The translations under genes were made by a program, and so were the position numbers. Below, in pieces: positions 1-8,650 of a DNA stretch of 15,009 nucleotides. The notes under the pieces were generated by a model that saw only the letters and a program-made list of their open reading frames with translations, did no database searches and was not told the origin of the DNA. Position 1 is the first letter of the stretch. Each line of letters starts with the position of its first letter. Origin of the DNA: Coraliomargarita_B sp046540835 (GTDB lineage: Bacteria; Verrucomicrobiota; Verrucomicrobiia; Opitutales; Coraliomargaritaceae); the NCBI GenBank assembly GCA_046540835.1, contig JBKHEL010000068.1, positions 1 through 15,009 of the forward strand, written 5' to 3'.

Positions 1-20
1 GCCATCAGCCCTTGTTATCG

Positions 21-94
21 GTTAACGCCCTTAACTAAGTGCCATTCAGGCTAACGCCCGCACCTTCAATCCCCCGCGCCCGGTGCCTAAGTGC
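21..94. promoter_or_regulatory. Inverted repeat and duplicated words upstream of the metal importer operon
   Basis: Positions 21-35 form a perfect inverted repeat, GTTAA-CGCCC-TTAAC (5-bp arms, 5-nt spacer). It lies about 120 bases before the importer start, where a metal-responsive operator (DtxR, MntR or Zur type) could sit. The word TAACGCCC occurs at 23-30 and 52-59, and CTAAGTGC at 35-42 and 87-94, so the region looks like a diverged duplication. A perfect TTGACA is at 119-124, but no good -10 follows at normal spacing. The operator role is inference. The repeat could equally be debris of a mobile element end lying further left. Confidence 0.3.
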
Positions 95-153
95 GGGGCA
101 GCAAAGAAGATTTCTGTCTTGACAGGGGCGGCCTTTCTTTGACCATTCAAAAT

Positions 154-1146
154 ATGAACTTTTACTATTCAGCTAAGTCTCTGTGTTTGTCTTTGTTTAG
201 TCTAGGGTTCCTGGTCGGTTGTGGGCCCGCGATGTCTGATGGAGATGCGGGGGCGGGCGCGGCCGATGAAAAGGAGCGGATCCGTGTGGTCGCGACGATC
301 GGGATGATTGCGGACGTGGTGCGCAACGTAGCCGGCGGGCAGGCTGAAGTCGAAGGCATGATCGGGGAGGGGGTGGACCCGCATCTGTATAAGCCGACAC
401 GCGCCGATGTGGTCACGCTTTCGGGAGCCGATGTGGTCTTCTACAACGGCTTGCTGCTTGAGGGGAAGATGACGGATGTGCTGGTGCGGGTTGCAGGCAC
501 GGGCAAGCCGGTGCGGGCGGTCACCGAATCGATCCTTGAGGACAGCGATTATCTGTTGGCGGTTGAAGACGAGCCTGGATACACGGATCCGCATGTCTGG
601 ATGGATGTGCAGGGTTGGCTTCGCGGGGTGGATGTGATCACCGAGACGCTCGCTGGGCATGATCCGGCGCATGCCGCCGGATACCGGGAGCGGGCCGCAG
701 CTTACAAGAAAGAGCTGGAGGCCCTCGACCGCTATGCCAAGCGAGCGACGGCGACGATACCGGAAGGCCGGCGGGTGCTCGTCACCGCGCATGACGCCTT
801 CCAGTATCTGGGCCGTGCCTATGGACTTGAGGTGCGGGGCATTCAGGGCCTGAGCACGGAATCGGAGGCCGGTGTGCGCGATCTGGAGGAGTTGATTGAT
901 TTTATTGTTGAGCGCGGCATTCCTGCCGTGTTTGTTGAGAGTTCCGTGGCGGATAAAAACGTGCGGGCTCTCGTCGAAGGTGCGCGCTCAAGCGGGCATG
1001 ATGTGAAGATCGGCGGGGAGCTCTTTTCCGACGCGATGGGTGCTCCGGGCACCTACGAAGGGACCTACATCGGCATGATTGACCACAATATAACGACCAT
1101 CGTGAACGCGCTCGGCGGGAGCGCGGAAGGCTTTAGGGAGCAATGA
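154..1146 (+). CDS. Metal ABC transporter substrate-binding lipoprotein (TroA/ZnuA/MntA family)
   Basis: Captures Zn2+, Mn2+ or Fe2+ outside the cytoplasmic membrane and delivers it to the permeases encoded downstream (cluster A-I binding protein, 330 aa). I chose ATG 154 over GTG 91 because it gives a clean lipoprotein signal: a hydrophobic stretch and lipobox LVGC with the lipidated Cys at residue 23. The four expected metal ligands are visible: His77 (DPHLY), His147 (DPHVW), His213 (TAHDAF) and Asp293 (FSDAMG). Three His plus one Asp is the TroA-type set, whereas PsaA/MntC-type manganese proteins have Glu at the third position. There is no His-rich loop of the kind common in dedicated ZnuA proteins. 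The stop overlaps the next start (ATGA), which implies translational coupling. The metal cannot be decided from sequence alone. Confidence 0.93.
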   Translation: MNFYYSAKSLCLSLFSLGFLVGCGPAMSDGDAGAGAADEKERIRVVATIGMIADVVRNVAGGQAEVEGMIGEGVDPHLYKPTRADVVTLSGADVVFYNGLLLEGKMTDVLVRVAGTGKPVRAVTESILEDSDYLLAVEDEPGYTDPHVWMDVQGWLRGVDVITETLAGHDPAHAAGYRERAAAYKKELEALDRYAKRATATIPEGRRVLVTAHDAFQYLGRAYGLEVRGIQGLSTESEAGVRDLEELIDFIVERGIPAVFVESSVADKNVRALVEGARSSGHDVKIGGELFSDAMGAPGTYEGTYIGMIDHNITTIVNALGGSAEGFREQ

Positions 1147-1955
1147 AAGCGGCAGCTCAAGCACAGGGGCCGGACTTTCCGCAGCCGCACACAGAGTCGA
1201 AGGAATTTCCCCTGGTGGTGCGCGATCTGACGGTTGCTTACCACCGCAAGCCGGTGGTGTGGGACATCGACCTCGAGATACCCCGGGGCAAGCTGGTCAG
1301 CATCGTCGGGCCGAACGGGGCCGGGAAGAGCACCTTGCTGAAGGCCTGCCTGGAGTTGATTCAGCGCTCGTCCGGGGAAATTCTATTTTTCGGCGAGCCG
1401 TATGCGAAGCAGCTGCGGCGCGTCGGCTATGTGCCGCAGCGCGAGAGTGTGGACTGGGACTTTCCGGTGAGCGTGCTCGATGTCGTGGCGATGGGCACCT
1501 ATGGGCAACTGGGCTGGTTTCGCCGGGTGAACAAGCGCTGTAAGGCCCTGGCAATGCAGGCTCTCGAGCGGGTCGGGCTGGCTGATTATGCCGACCGGCA
1601 GATCAGCCAGCTCTCGGGCGGGCAGCAGCAGCGCACCTTCCTCGCGCGGGCGCTCGTGCAGGATGCCGATCTTTACTTCATGGACGAGCCCTTTGCGGCG
1701 GTTGACGCGGCGACCGAGCGGGCGATTGTCGAGTTGCTGAAAGACTTGCAGGCCCGCGGAAAGACCTGCCTGGTGGTGCACCACGACCTCGCCACCGTGC
1801 CGCAGTATTTCGACTGGACGGTGCTGCTGAATATGCGGGTGGTGGCTGCCGGTCCCACACGCGAGGTCTTCCACGAGGACAATCTGCGCAAGACCTATGG
1901 CGGCAAGTTGAGCCTGCTCAGCGATGCGGCCGATGCGCTGATGCGGACCCAATAA
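1143..1955 (+). CDS. Metal ABC transporter ATP-binding protein (TroB/ZnuC/MntB-like)
   Basis: Cytoplasmic ATPase of the importer, 270 aa. All ABC motifs are intact: Walker A GPNGAGKST at residues 56-64, Q-loop Gln at 99 (YVPQRE), signature LSGGQQQR at 157-164, Walker B running into MDEP at 180-183, and H-loop His at 213-214 (VVHHDL). The motif VDWDFPVSVLDVV after the Q-loop is typical of the Mn/Zn (TroB/MntB) branch. About 25 residues precede the ABC core, slightly more than usual; a later start is possible, but the 4-base ATGA overlap with the upstream gene supports 1143. The permease gene follows after 11 bases, so all four genes are probably one transcript. Confidence 0.95.
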   Translation: MKAAAQAQGPDFPQPHTESKEFPLVVRDLTVAYHRKPVVWDIDLEIPRGKLVSIVGPNGAGKSTLLKACLELIQRSSGEILFFGEPYAKQLRRVGYVPQRESVDWDFPVSVLDVVAMGTYGQLGWFRRVNKRCKALAMQALERVGLADYADRQISQLSGGQQQRTFLARALVQDADLYFMDEPFAAVDAATERAIVELLKDLQARGKTCLVVHHDLATVPQYFDWTVLLNMRVVAAGPTREVFHEDNLRKTYGGKLSLLSDAADALMRTQ

Positions 1956-1966
1956 GCGTCAGAAAA

Positions 1967-3319
1967 GTGCCTGATTTAGCGGAAATTTTGAACGTCCTTT
2001 TCCTTCGCGACTACAACACGCGGCTGGTCGTCATCTGCACACTCCTGCTGGGCTGTGCCTGCGGGTTGATGGGCGGCTTTCTTCTCCTGCGGAAGCGTTC
2101 TCTGATGGGGGACACGCTCTCGCATGCGACCTTGCCCGGCGTTGGGTTGGCCTTCATCGTTGCTGTTTTGCTTGGGGCAGACGGGAAGTCGCTGCCCATC
2201 CTGCTGCTCGGTGCCTCGGTGACGGGTGTGCTTGGCTGTTGGTTCGTCTTGTTGATCCGGAACCACTCACGGATCAAAGACGATGCGGCGATGGGGATCG
2301 TGCTGAGTGTCTTCTTTGGGGCCGGCGTCGCGGTGCTCGGACTCGTGCAGACGATGCCACAGGCCAGCGCGGCCGGGCTGGAATACTTCATCTACGGGAA
2401 GACGGCTTCCATGGTGATGGGGGATTTTCAAATTCTGATTACGGTCACGGCCGGCGTGCTTGTGGTTGCGGCATTGTTTTTTAAGGAGTTTCGCCTGCTT
2501 TGTTTCGATGAGGGTTTTGCTGCGGCTCTGGGCTGGCCGGTGCGTTGGCTCGATGTTTTGCTGCTGGCCCTGGTCACCCTGGTGACGGTCGCCGGCCTGC
2601 AGGCGGTCGGGTTGATCCTGATCATCGCCTTCCTGATCACGCCCGCTGCAGCGGCCCGTTTCTGGTCGGAGCGGCTGGACCGGATGCTTTTGCTCTCTGC
2701 GGCGATCGGTGCGCTCAGTGGCTGGCTTGGCGCGAGTATCAGTGCCTTTTTTCCACACATGCCAGCGGGAGCGTTGATCGTGCTTGTGGCGGCTGGATTT
2801 TTTCTTTTCAGCATGCTGTTCGGGCAGGCCCGGGGAGTCGTCGTGCGGGCGCTTCGGCAGCGCCGTCTGCGGCACAGCATCGGGCGCCAGCACCTGCTTC
2901 GTGCGATTTATGAAATCCTTGAGGGCGATGCGGCGCCCACGCGTCAGGTGGCGATACGTCCGGTGGCTTTTCGGCAGGTCCGGGGGCGGCGCACCTGGAC
3001 GGATGCGCAACTGCGGCGCTATCGCTACGAGGCCTATCAGGACGGCCTGGTGGAAGAGCCGCAGGGCGAGCAAATCACGCTGACCGATGCCGGTCTGGCA
3101 GAGGCGGCCCAGGTCACCCGCAACCATCGGCTCTGGGAGCTGTATCTGATCGAATTTGCCGACGTTGCGACGAGCCGGGTGGACCGGGATGCCGATGCCG
3201 TGGAGCACATCCTCGGGGCGCGCATGGTCGGTCAACTCGAGACCAAGCTTCTGCAACTCGAGGAAGCCGGCGGACCGGCCGTCCCTCCCAGCCCGCACCC
3301 GATTCGGCCCGGCGACTGA
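1967..3319 (+). CDS. Metal ABC transporter permease with fused C-terminal DtxR/MntR-like domain (TroC-like)
   Basis: 450 aa with a GTG start. Residues 1-290 are a standard ABC-3 permease: about eight membrane segments, the early LRKRSLMGDTLSHATLPG motif and the late AFLITPAAAA segment. Such permeases usually end near 280-300 residues. Residues 295-432 are soluble and resemble iron-dependent repressors: a helix at 307-320, a winged-helix-like stretch at 344-382 ending in ITLTDAGLAEA, then a metal-binding/dimerization segment at 385-430. That segment has NHRLWE (His387) and DADAVEHIL (Asp410, Glu413, His414), matching the His77/Glu99/Glu102/His103 positions of Bacillus MntR with Asp for Glu99. 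A Pro-rich tail follows. Inference: this cytoplasmic domain senses the imported metal and feeds back on transport, or acts as a membrane-tethered regulator. No separate DtxR or Fur gene is in the window. Confidence 0.9.
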   Translation: MPDLAEILNVLFLRDYNTRLVVICTLLLGCACGLMGGFLLLRKRSLMGDTLSHATLPGVGLAFIVAVLLGADGKSLPILLLGASVTGVLGCWFVLLIRNHSRIKDDAAMGIVLSVFFGAGVAVLGLVQTMPQASAAGLEYFIYGKTASMVMGDFQILITVTAGVLVVAALFFKEFRLLCFDEGFAAALGWPVRWLDVLLLALVTLVTVAGLQAVGLILIIAFLITPAAAARFWSERLDRMLLLSAAIGALSGWLGASISAFFPHMPAGALIVLVAAGFFLFSMLFGQARGVVVRALRQRRLRHSIGRQHLLRAIYEILEGDAAPTRQVAIRPVAFRQVRGRRTWTDAQLRRYRYEAYQDGLVEEPQGEQITLTDAGLAEAAQVTRNHRLWELYLIEFADVATSRVDRDADAVEHILGARMVGQLETKLLQLEEAGGPAVPPSPHPIRPGD

Positions 3320-3354
3320 GCTGATATTTTTCACCCGGAAGGAGATTTTTAAGC

Positions 3355-4281
<927 letters not shown>

Positions 4282-4289
4282 GACCGCAG

Positions 4290-5444
4290 CTACCTCTGCA
4301 GGATCTTGAGGAATTCGTCGTTGTTTTTGGTCTGGCTGAAGCGGTCGATCATGGCCTCGGCGGCATCCTCGATTTTTTGTCCGGCGAGGGCGCGGCGGAG
4401 GAACTGAGCGCCTTCGAGGTATTTCCCGGAGAGGATGAGTTCTTCTTTTCGGGTGCCGGAGGCGTTGAGATTGATTGCGGGCCAGAGCCGGAGCTCGGCC
4501 GCTTTGCGGTCGAGGACCATTTCCATGTTTCCGGTGCCTTTGAACTCTTGGAAGATGAGTTCGTCCATTTTGCTGCCGGTTTCGATCAGTGCGGTGGCGA
4601 TGATGGTGAGGCTGCCGCCCTCTTCGCAGTTGCGTGCGGCGGAGAAGATCTGGCGTGGTTTTTCCAGGGCGCGCACGTCGAGGCCGCCGGTCATGGTGCG
4701 GCCGCCCTTACCGGAGGCGGCATTGTAGGCGCGGGAGAGGCGGGTGATCGAATCGAGGAGAAAGACCACGTCCTTGCCTGATTCGACGAGACGCTTGGCC
4801 CGCTCGATGGCCAACTCGGCGAGGCGGAGGTGGTTTTCCAGTTCTTCGTCGTTGGAGGAGGCATAGATCTCGGCGGCTACACTGCGTTTGAAGTCGGTCA
4901 CTTCCTCCGGGCGCTCGTCGACGAGCAGGACGATGACGTGGCACTCAGGATGGTTTTCCAGCACGCCGTGTGCGATATCGTGGAGAATGGTGGTCTTACC
5001 GGTGCGGGGCGGGGCGACGATGAGCCCGCGGGTGCCTTTGCCGATCGGGCAGAAGAGGTCCATGATGCGGGTGGTGACGCGTCCGTCCTTCGCCTCGAGG
5101 CGAATTTGCTCATCGGGGGTGATGGAGACCAGCTGCTGGAAGCTGTAGCGGCCTTTGCGCTGCTCCAGCGCATCGCCGTCAACTGTCTCGATAAAGCGGA
5201 CTTTCGGGTTGGGGAAGCGTTCGCTGCGATGGGCGATGCCTTCGATGAAATTGCCCTTTTTGAGTTTGAACCGCTTGATCAGCTCGCGGGGGACGAAGGG
5301 GTCGCTCGGTTTGGTCTTGCCGTTGCGGGAAGGGTCGAGGAGCTGGCCGGTTTTGTTTGGCAGCACTTCGAGAATTCCGGAGACGGCAATTTCGTGACTT
5401 TGCTCTTTCGCAGCGGGTGCGGGCGATTCGTTTTCTTGGGTCAT
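4290..5444 (-). CDS. rho: Transcription termination factor Rho
   Basis: RNA-dependent hexameric ATPase that ends untranslated transcripts, 384 aa. The ATPase core is complete: P-loop APPRTGKTT at residues 144-152, LLVDERPEEVTDF at 173-185, Walker B-like VVFLLDSITRL at 226-236, the Q-loop/R-loop region with SGKGGRTMTGG, and GTRKEELILSG near 330-340. Two N-terminal differences stand out. The Rho_N helical domain of E. coli Rho is absent; only about 20 polar residues precede the primary RNA-binding domain. Within that domain (residues 22-70), the segment equivalent to E. coli GFGFLR reads KTGQLL, so the aromatic pair Phe62/Phe64 that stacks on cytosines is missing. The start at 5444 has no clear ribosome site. 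A perfect TTGACA on this strand (5641-5636) is a possible -35, with a weak -10. Confidence 0.97.
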   Translation of the reverse strand: MTQENESPAPAAKEQSHEIAVSGILEVLPNKTGQLLDPSRNGKTKPSDPFVPRELIKRFKLKKGNFIEGIAHRSERFPNPKVRFIETVDGDALEQRKGRYSFQQLVSITPDEQIRLEAKDGRVTTRIMDLFCPIGKGTRGLIVAPPRTGKTTILHDIAHGVLENHPECHVIVLLVDERPEEVTDFKRSVAAEIYASSNDEELENHLRLAELAIERAKRLVESGKDVVFLLDSITRLSRAYNAASGKGGRTMTGGLDVRALEKPRQIFSAARNCEEGGSLTIIATALIETGSKMDELIFQEFKGTGNMEMVLDRKAAELRLWPAINLNASGTRKEELILSGKYLEGAQFLRRALAGQKIEDAAEAMIDRFSQTKNNDEFLKILQR

Positions 5445-5612
5445 AGGTCTGACGTAGCGTGATCAGGGTGCCCGGCAGACGCGGGATTGCGTTGCCGTGC
5501 GGAGGTCGGCAGGAAATCTGCGGCGACTGGCGGGATCGTATCGAGCGGTGAGGGAGTGGTCGAAGCCTCGGGTCCCGTGCGCTTCCAGTGCGCGCTGTTT
5601 ACGATAAGCTGG

Positions 5613-5885
5613 ATGAAGAGCAAAGTTCCCGCGCTTGTCAATGCCCGAGATTTCCAGACCGTTGGACCTAGCATCCACGGCGACGAGCCCGCCGGGCCTT
5701 TGGCCTTGTTGGAATTGTTTGGCGAGAGCCTCCTACCTCGCGAGAACGACTATTGGATCTGCCCGCTACTGAACCCGACCGGTGTGGTGTGCGGCAAGCG
5801 TGAAAACCATCAAGGGATCGACCTGAACCGCGACTACAGCGAGGCCCGATCCGAGGAGATTCGGGCACACGTAAGCTGGGACGAA
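5613..5885 (+). pseudogene. Truncated M14-family zinc carboxypeptidase (remnant)
   Basis: About 90 codons resemble the N-terminal half of M14 zinc peptidases of the succinylglutamate desuccinylase/DUF2817-like kind. Visible motifs are IHGDEPAGPLALLELF with the first two zinc ligands (His and Glu of HGDE), NPTGVVCGKREN, and GIDLNRDYSEARSEEIRAHV with the substrate-binding Asn-Arg. The match stops at HVSW near 5879. The rest of the fold, including the third zinc ligand His and the catalytic Glu, is absent; the frame then reads antisense through the stop of the beta-helix gene (5889). The N-terminal side before the HGDE motif is also poorly conserved, so the true start is unclear. I see no continuation beyond the beta-helix gene (8304-8650). 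It cannot be an active peptidase as it stands. Confidence 0.7.
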
Positions 5886-5888
5886 CCC

Positions 5889-8258
5889 CTAATCGAGACG
5901 GAAGCGGTAGAATTCGTTGGGGAATGCGGGGCTGACTTCGTGGGTGATGGTGGGGCCGTCGGCCCAGGTCTGCAGATCGGTGGAGCGCTCGAGCTGGAGT
6001 TCGATACGGAGGATGCCTTCGGTGGTCGGGGTGATGAGGCTTGAGCCTGCGCGCAGGTCAATCAGCTTGCTCTGGATGTCGGCGACGATGGCATCGTAGG
6101 AAGTAGTCGGATCGAGCCCGGCGGCGACGGCGGTACCGTCGCCGATGCCGTCGCCGGAGCTGTCGGCTGCGGCGGGATCTGAGCCATAGACGGCGATCTC
6201 GTCGTAGTTGGTGAGTCCGTCGCCGTCCTCGTCGGCGGTGTCGGGGGTATACTCGGCAGTGATGATCGTGGAGGCGGTGGGGAGGAAGATATGGGTGTAG
6301 GTGCCATTGCCGTCGGAGGTGGCACTCCCAATGAAGGCTCCTGCGCCCGGGTCACTCAACGAGAATCCAGAAAAGACCATGGCACCCCCCGGGGCGTCGT
6401 TGGTAACGGACACCTCCCGAAGGTAGTATTGGGCCCACGGGATTGTCCCGGAGGGGGTGATGCTGGCGCTGTCGAGGTTCGTGGTGAAGGTCAGCTGGAG
6501 GGCGGTGCCCTCGTAGGCCCCCAAGTCGTAGTATGCCGGAGTGGCGCTGCCCAGAGCGCGCGGACGGTTGAAGGATGTTGCCTGGTCGGTGCTGAGCGCC
6601 CGGATGATGCTGAAGTCGATTGGGAGGTCTTCGGCCATGTCATGATCCCCGTCAAGGTCCAGGATGTCGGCAACCAGCCGCTCGGAATCCACCAGGTCCT
6701 CAGCCGGACTGCCCTCGCGGAGACGGAGTCCGTCGTCGGCGGTGCCCCAGGTGGCGTCGGTACCGGCCGGGTCGCTCTCGTCAGCAAAGGGGCTGTTTGC
6801 GGTTTCGGCGAGGAGGTAAGTGGCCTTGATACTTTCCCAGGAAGCCCCGAAGAGGGAGTCCAGGTTGTGTTCGTTGGCTGCAAAAGTTGCTGCGGAGAGC
6901 AAGTTGTGTCTGGGAGAGCCCCCGGTGTCTTCGATGTCGAGCTGATACTCGGCAGCGAGGTCCGCGTTGACGGGCACGAAGTCCTCGTCTGCGAATACGG
7001 AGTCGCGGATTGTCCAGCTGGCGGGGGTAATCGGACCGTTCACTGCGGTGCGTCCGCGCCGCGGTTCGTTGAAGCCGACCCCGTTTTTCGCGAAGGTACT
7101 CAACTCCACCGTCCACTTCCCCCCCACGGCGACCCCGGCTTCGGTGATGGCGTCATTGTCAGCGAAAACACTTTGCACGATATTCCATGTTCCCCCGCGG
7201 GCCACTCCGCCCTCGAAGGCCGCGTTTTTGAAAAAGAGGCAGTTCGTGCAGTTTACGGTGTAGGCTTCCGCCGTGTCTGAAAGGGAGCCGGCGACCCCGG
7301 AAAGGTCGGCAAAATTGCCGGAGAATTCGGTGTTGACGGCCGTCAGGTTGAAAGCCGGCGTACCGATACCGCTGGCAACCCCGCCCCCGCCGCGGTTGGC
7401 GACATCGTCCGGCCAGTTGAGGCTACGGTCGGGCCCGAGCGCCGTATTGTCCCGGAAAGCGGAATTACGGACCGTCCAGGAGCCCTGAAAAAAAACGCCG
7501 GCGCTGTCGGCGGCGTTGCCGATGAACAGAGAGTTGTCGACCTGCCAGGTGCCCCCGCGGGCGACCCCGCCGACGTTCGCGGCATCGTTGTTCCGGAAGA
7601 GAGCGTTCTCGACGGTCCAGTTTCCTCCGGCGGTCACCGCGCCCTCCCAGGCCTTGTTGTTTTCGAGGATCATGTCCTGAAGCGTCACGGAGTTTGCCGC
7701 GTCGGTCAGAAAAATGGCACCGGAGGTATTGCTGCCCTCGGGGGCGTCGGTCGCATCCCCGTTACGTATGGTGAGGCCGGAGAGGAGAACAGCGTCGCCG
7801 ACGGTGACTACATGGTAAGCCCTCTCCAGGACGAGATCTCCGTCGAGAATCGTTGGGCGGGCCGCCGGGTCGGCCTCGCCGCGGGAGTTCTCGTTGCCTC
7901 CAAAGCCGCCGTAAAGAGCCACGCCATCGGGGATTGAGAAGGTATCGGTTACGTCGAAAGCGTTGCTGCCATCCTCAAGATCGTTCGGATAATAAATTCC
8001 CTCCGCGATCCAGATCTCGTCCCCGTCTGTTGCCTGCGCGAGGGCCCCCTGAAGGGTGCGGTAGGCGCTCGACCAGGAGGAGCCGTCGTAGGAATCAGAG
8101 ATTGGCTGGTCGGTATCGACGAAGATCGTCGCTGCGGGGAGGGGCACTGCGGCGCTGAGGAGGGCGAGCAGGAACAAGGCGGCCACCCGGTGGGTGGGCC
8201 TGGGGCGGGAGCTGCGGTATTTCGGTCGGGGGAGGGGACGATGCGGGAGGAGTCTCAT
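5889..8258 (-). CDS. Exported right-handed parallel beta-helix protein (POMP/choice-of-anchor type)
   Basis: 789 aa from ATG 8258; a TTG at 8303 would add 15 residues but gives no better signal. An Arg-rich N-terminus precedes a hydrophobic stretch (residues 25-42) and a likely cleavage site near LPAA. Residues about 48-140 match the opening of polymorphic-outer-membrane-type proteins (IFVDTDQPISD, YRTLQGALAQA, IWIAEGIYYP). Residues about 165-400 are beta-helix coils with repeats of the form GGVARGGTWxxxxSxFxxN, seen at least five times. A calcium-binding-like DEDGDGLTNYDE...DSSGDGIGDG stretch lies at 676-708. The C-terminus ends LERSTDLQTW...FYRFRLD, which I associate with Verrucomicrobiota exported proteins. 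The role is unknown: surface adhesin, structural protein or polysaccharide-binding protein are all possible. No catalytic motif is evident. It has its own transcription unit, convergent on the M14 remnant. Confidence 0.85.
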   Translation of the reverse strand: MRLLPHRPLPRPKYRSSRPRPTHRVAALFLLALLSAAVPLPAATIFVDTDQPISDSYDGSSWSSAYRTLQGALAQATDGDEIWIAEGIYYPNDLEDGSNAFDVTDTFSIPDGVALYGGFGGNENSRGEADPAARPTILDGDLVLERAYHVVTVGDAVLLSGLTIRNGDATDAPEGSNTSGAIFLTDAANSVTLQDMILENNKAWEGAVTAGGNWTVENALFRNNDAANVGGVARGGTWQVDNSLFIGNAADSAGVFFQGSWTVRNSAFRDNTALGPDRSLNWPDDVANRGGGGVASGIGTPAFNLTAVNTEFSGNFADLSGVAGSLSDTAEAYTVNCTNCLFFKNAAFEGGVARGGTWNIVQSVFADNDAITEAGVAVGGKWTVELSTFAKNGVGFNEPRRGRTAVNGPITPASWTIRDSVFADEDFVPVNADLAAEYQLDIEDTGGSPRHNLLSAATFAANEHNLDSLFGASWESIKATYLLAETANSPFADESDPAGTDATWGTADDGLRLREGSPAEDLVDSERLVADILDLDGDHDMAEDLPIDFSIIRALSTDQATSFNRPRALGSATPAYYDLGAYEGTALQLTFTTNLDSASITPSGTIPWAQYYLREVSVTNDAPGGAMVFSGFSLSDPGAGAFIGSATSDGNGTYTHIFLPTASTIITAEYTPDTADEDGDGLTNYDEIAVYGSDPAAADSSGDGIGDGTAVAAGLDPTTSYDAIVADIQSKLIDLRAGSSLITPTTEGILRIELQLERSTDLQTWADGPTITHEVSPAFPNEFYRFRLD

Positions 8259-8650
8259 GAGGGGTAGGGAAGTATCTGTGTGCGACAAGTACTTTCGGGA
8301 CAATGGAGGTTAAAAAAGTGGCTATGTCCGGGTGTTCGAAAGCATGGACGATCAAGTTTGCAAGGCAAGTGTTTTGAAAAAATGGTGAAAAGGTGGAAGG
8401 GCGAGCGACCAAGAGTAATTTCACACGAAATGATACCCTTTTTCGCAAGATTTTTTCTGCCAGGGTGTCACCTCTTGAGTCTTTCGGTTATTTTTGCCAG
8501 GGTTGGGAATGGGTTTTTTCCCATAGCGACGACTCCATCTGAGCGATAATCGCGCGGATCTTCGATCCAGGTGAGCTAATGCAGATGTCTCGGATGTGAT
8601 TGACATGAAATCTGCTAACCCTCCCTCATAACCTATCTTTGTTTTTTCCT
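8259..8650. other. Divergent intergenic region between the beta-helix gene and mscS
   Basis: About 390 bases with no convincing gene. It should hold the promoters of both flanking genes. A perfect TTGACA at 8600-8605 lies 46 bases before the mscS start, but the best -10 match (CATAAC, 8627-8632) is spaced too far for a standard promoter. GCCAGGGT preceded by a T run occurs twice, at 8459-8466 and 8496-8503. A perfect inverted repeat ATGGG-TTTTTT-CCCAT spans 8509-8524. None of these has an assignable function. Confidence 0.4.

Noticed and set aside
1..100. Insertion-sequence end
   Set aside because: The duplicated words TAACGCCC and CTAAGTGC look like repeat debris, but no transposase, target duplication or matching inverted end is in view.
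4282..4289. Bidirectional terminator between the importer operon and rho
   Set aside because: Only 8 bases separate the stops, and I find no stem followed by a T run on either strand.
6291..7280. Plus-strand open frame inside the beta-helix gene
   Set aside because: Gly/Val-rich translation with no domain, antisense to repeated beta-helix coils.
8304..8650. Continuation of the truncated M14 peptidase beyond the beta-helix gene
   Set aside because: None of the frames here shows the expected C-terminal His or Glu motifs of the family.
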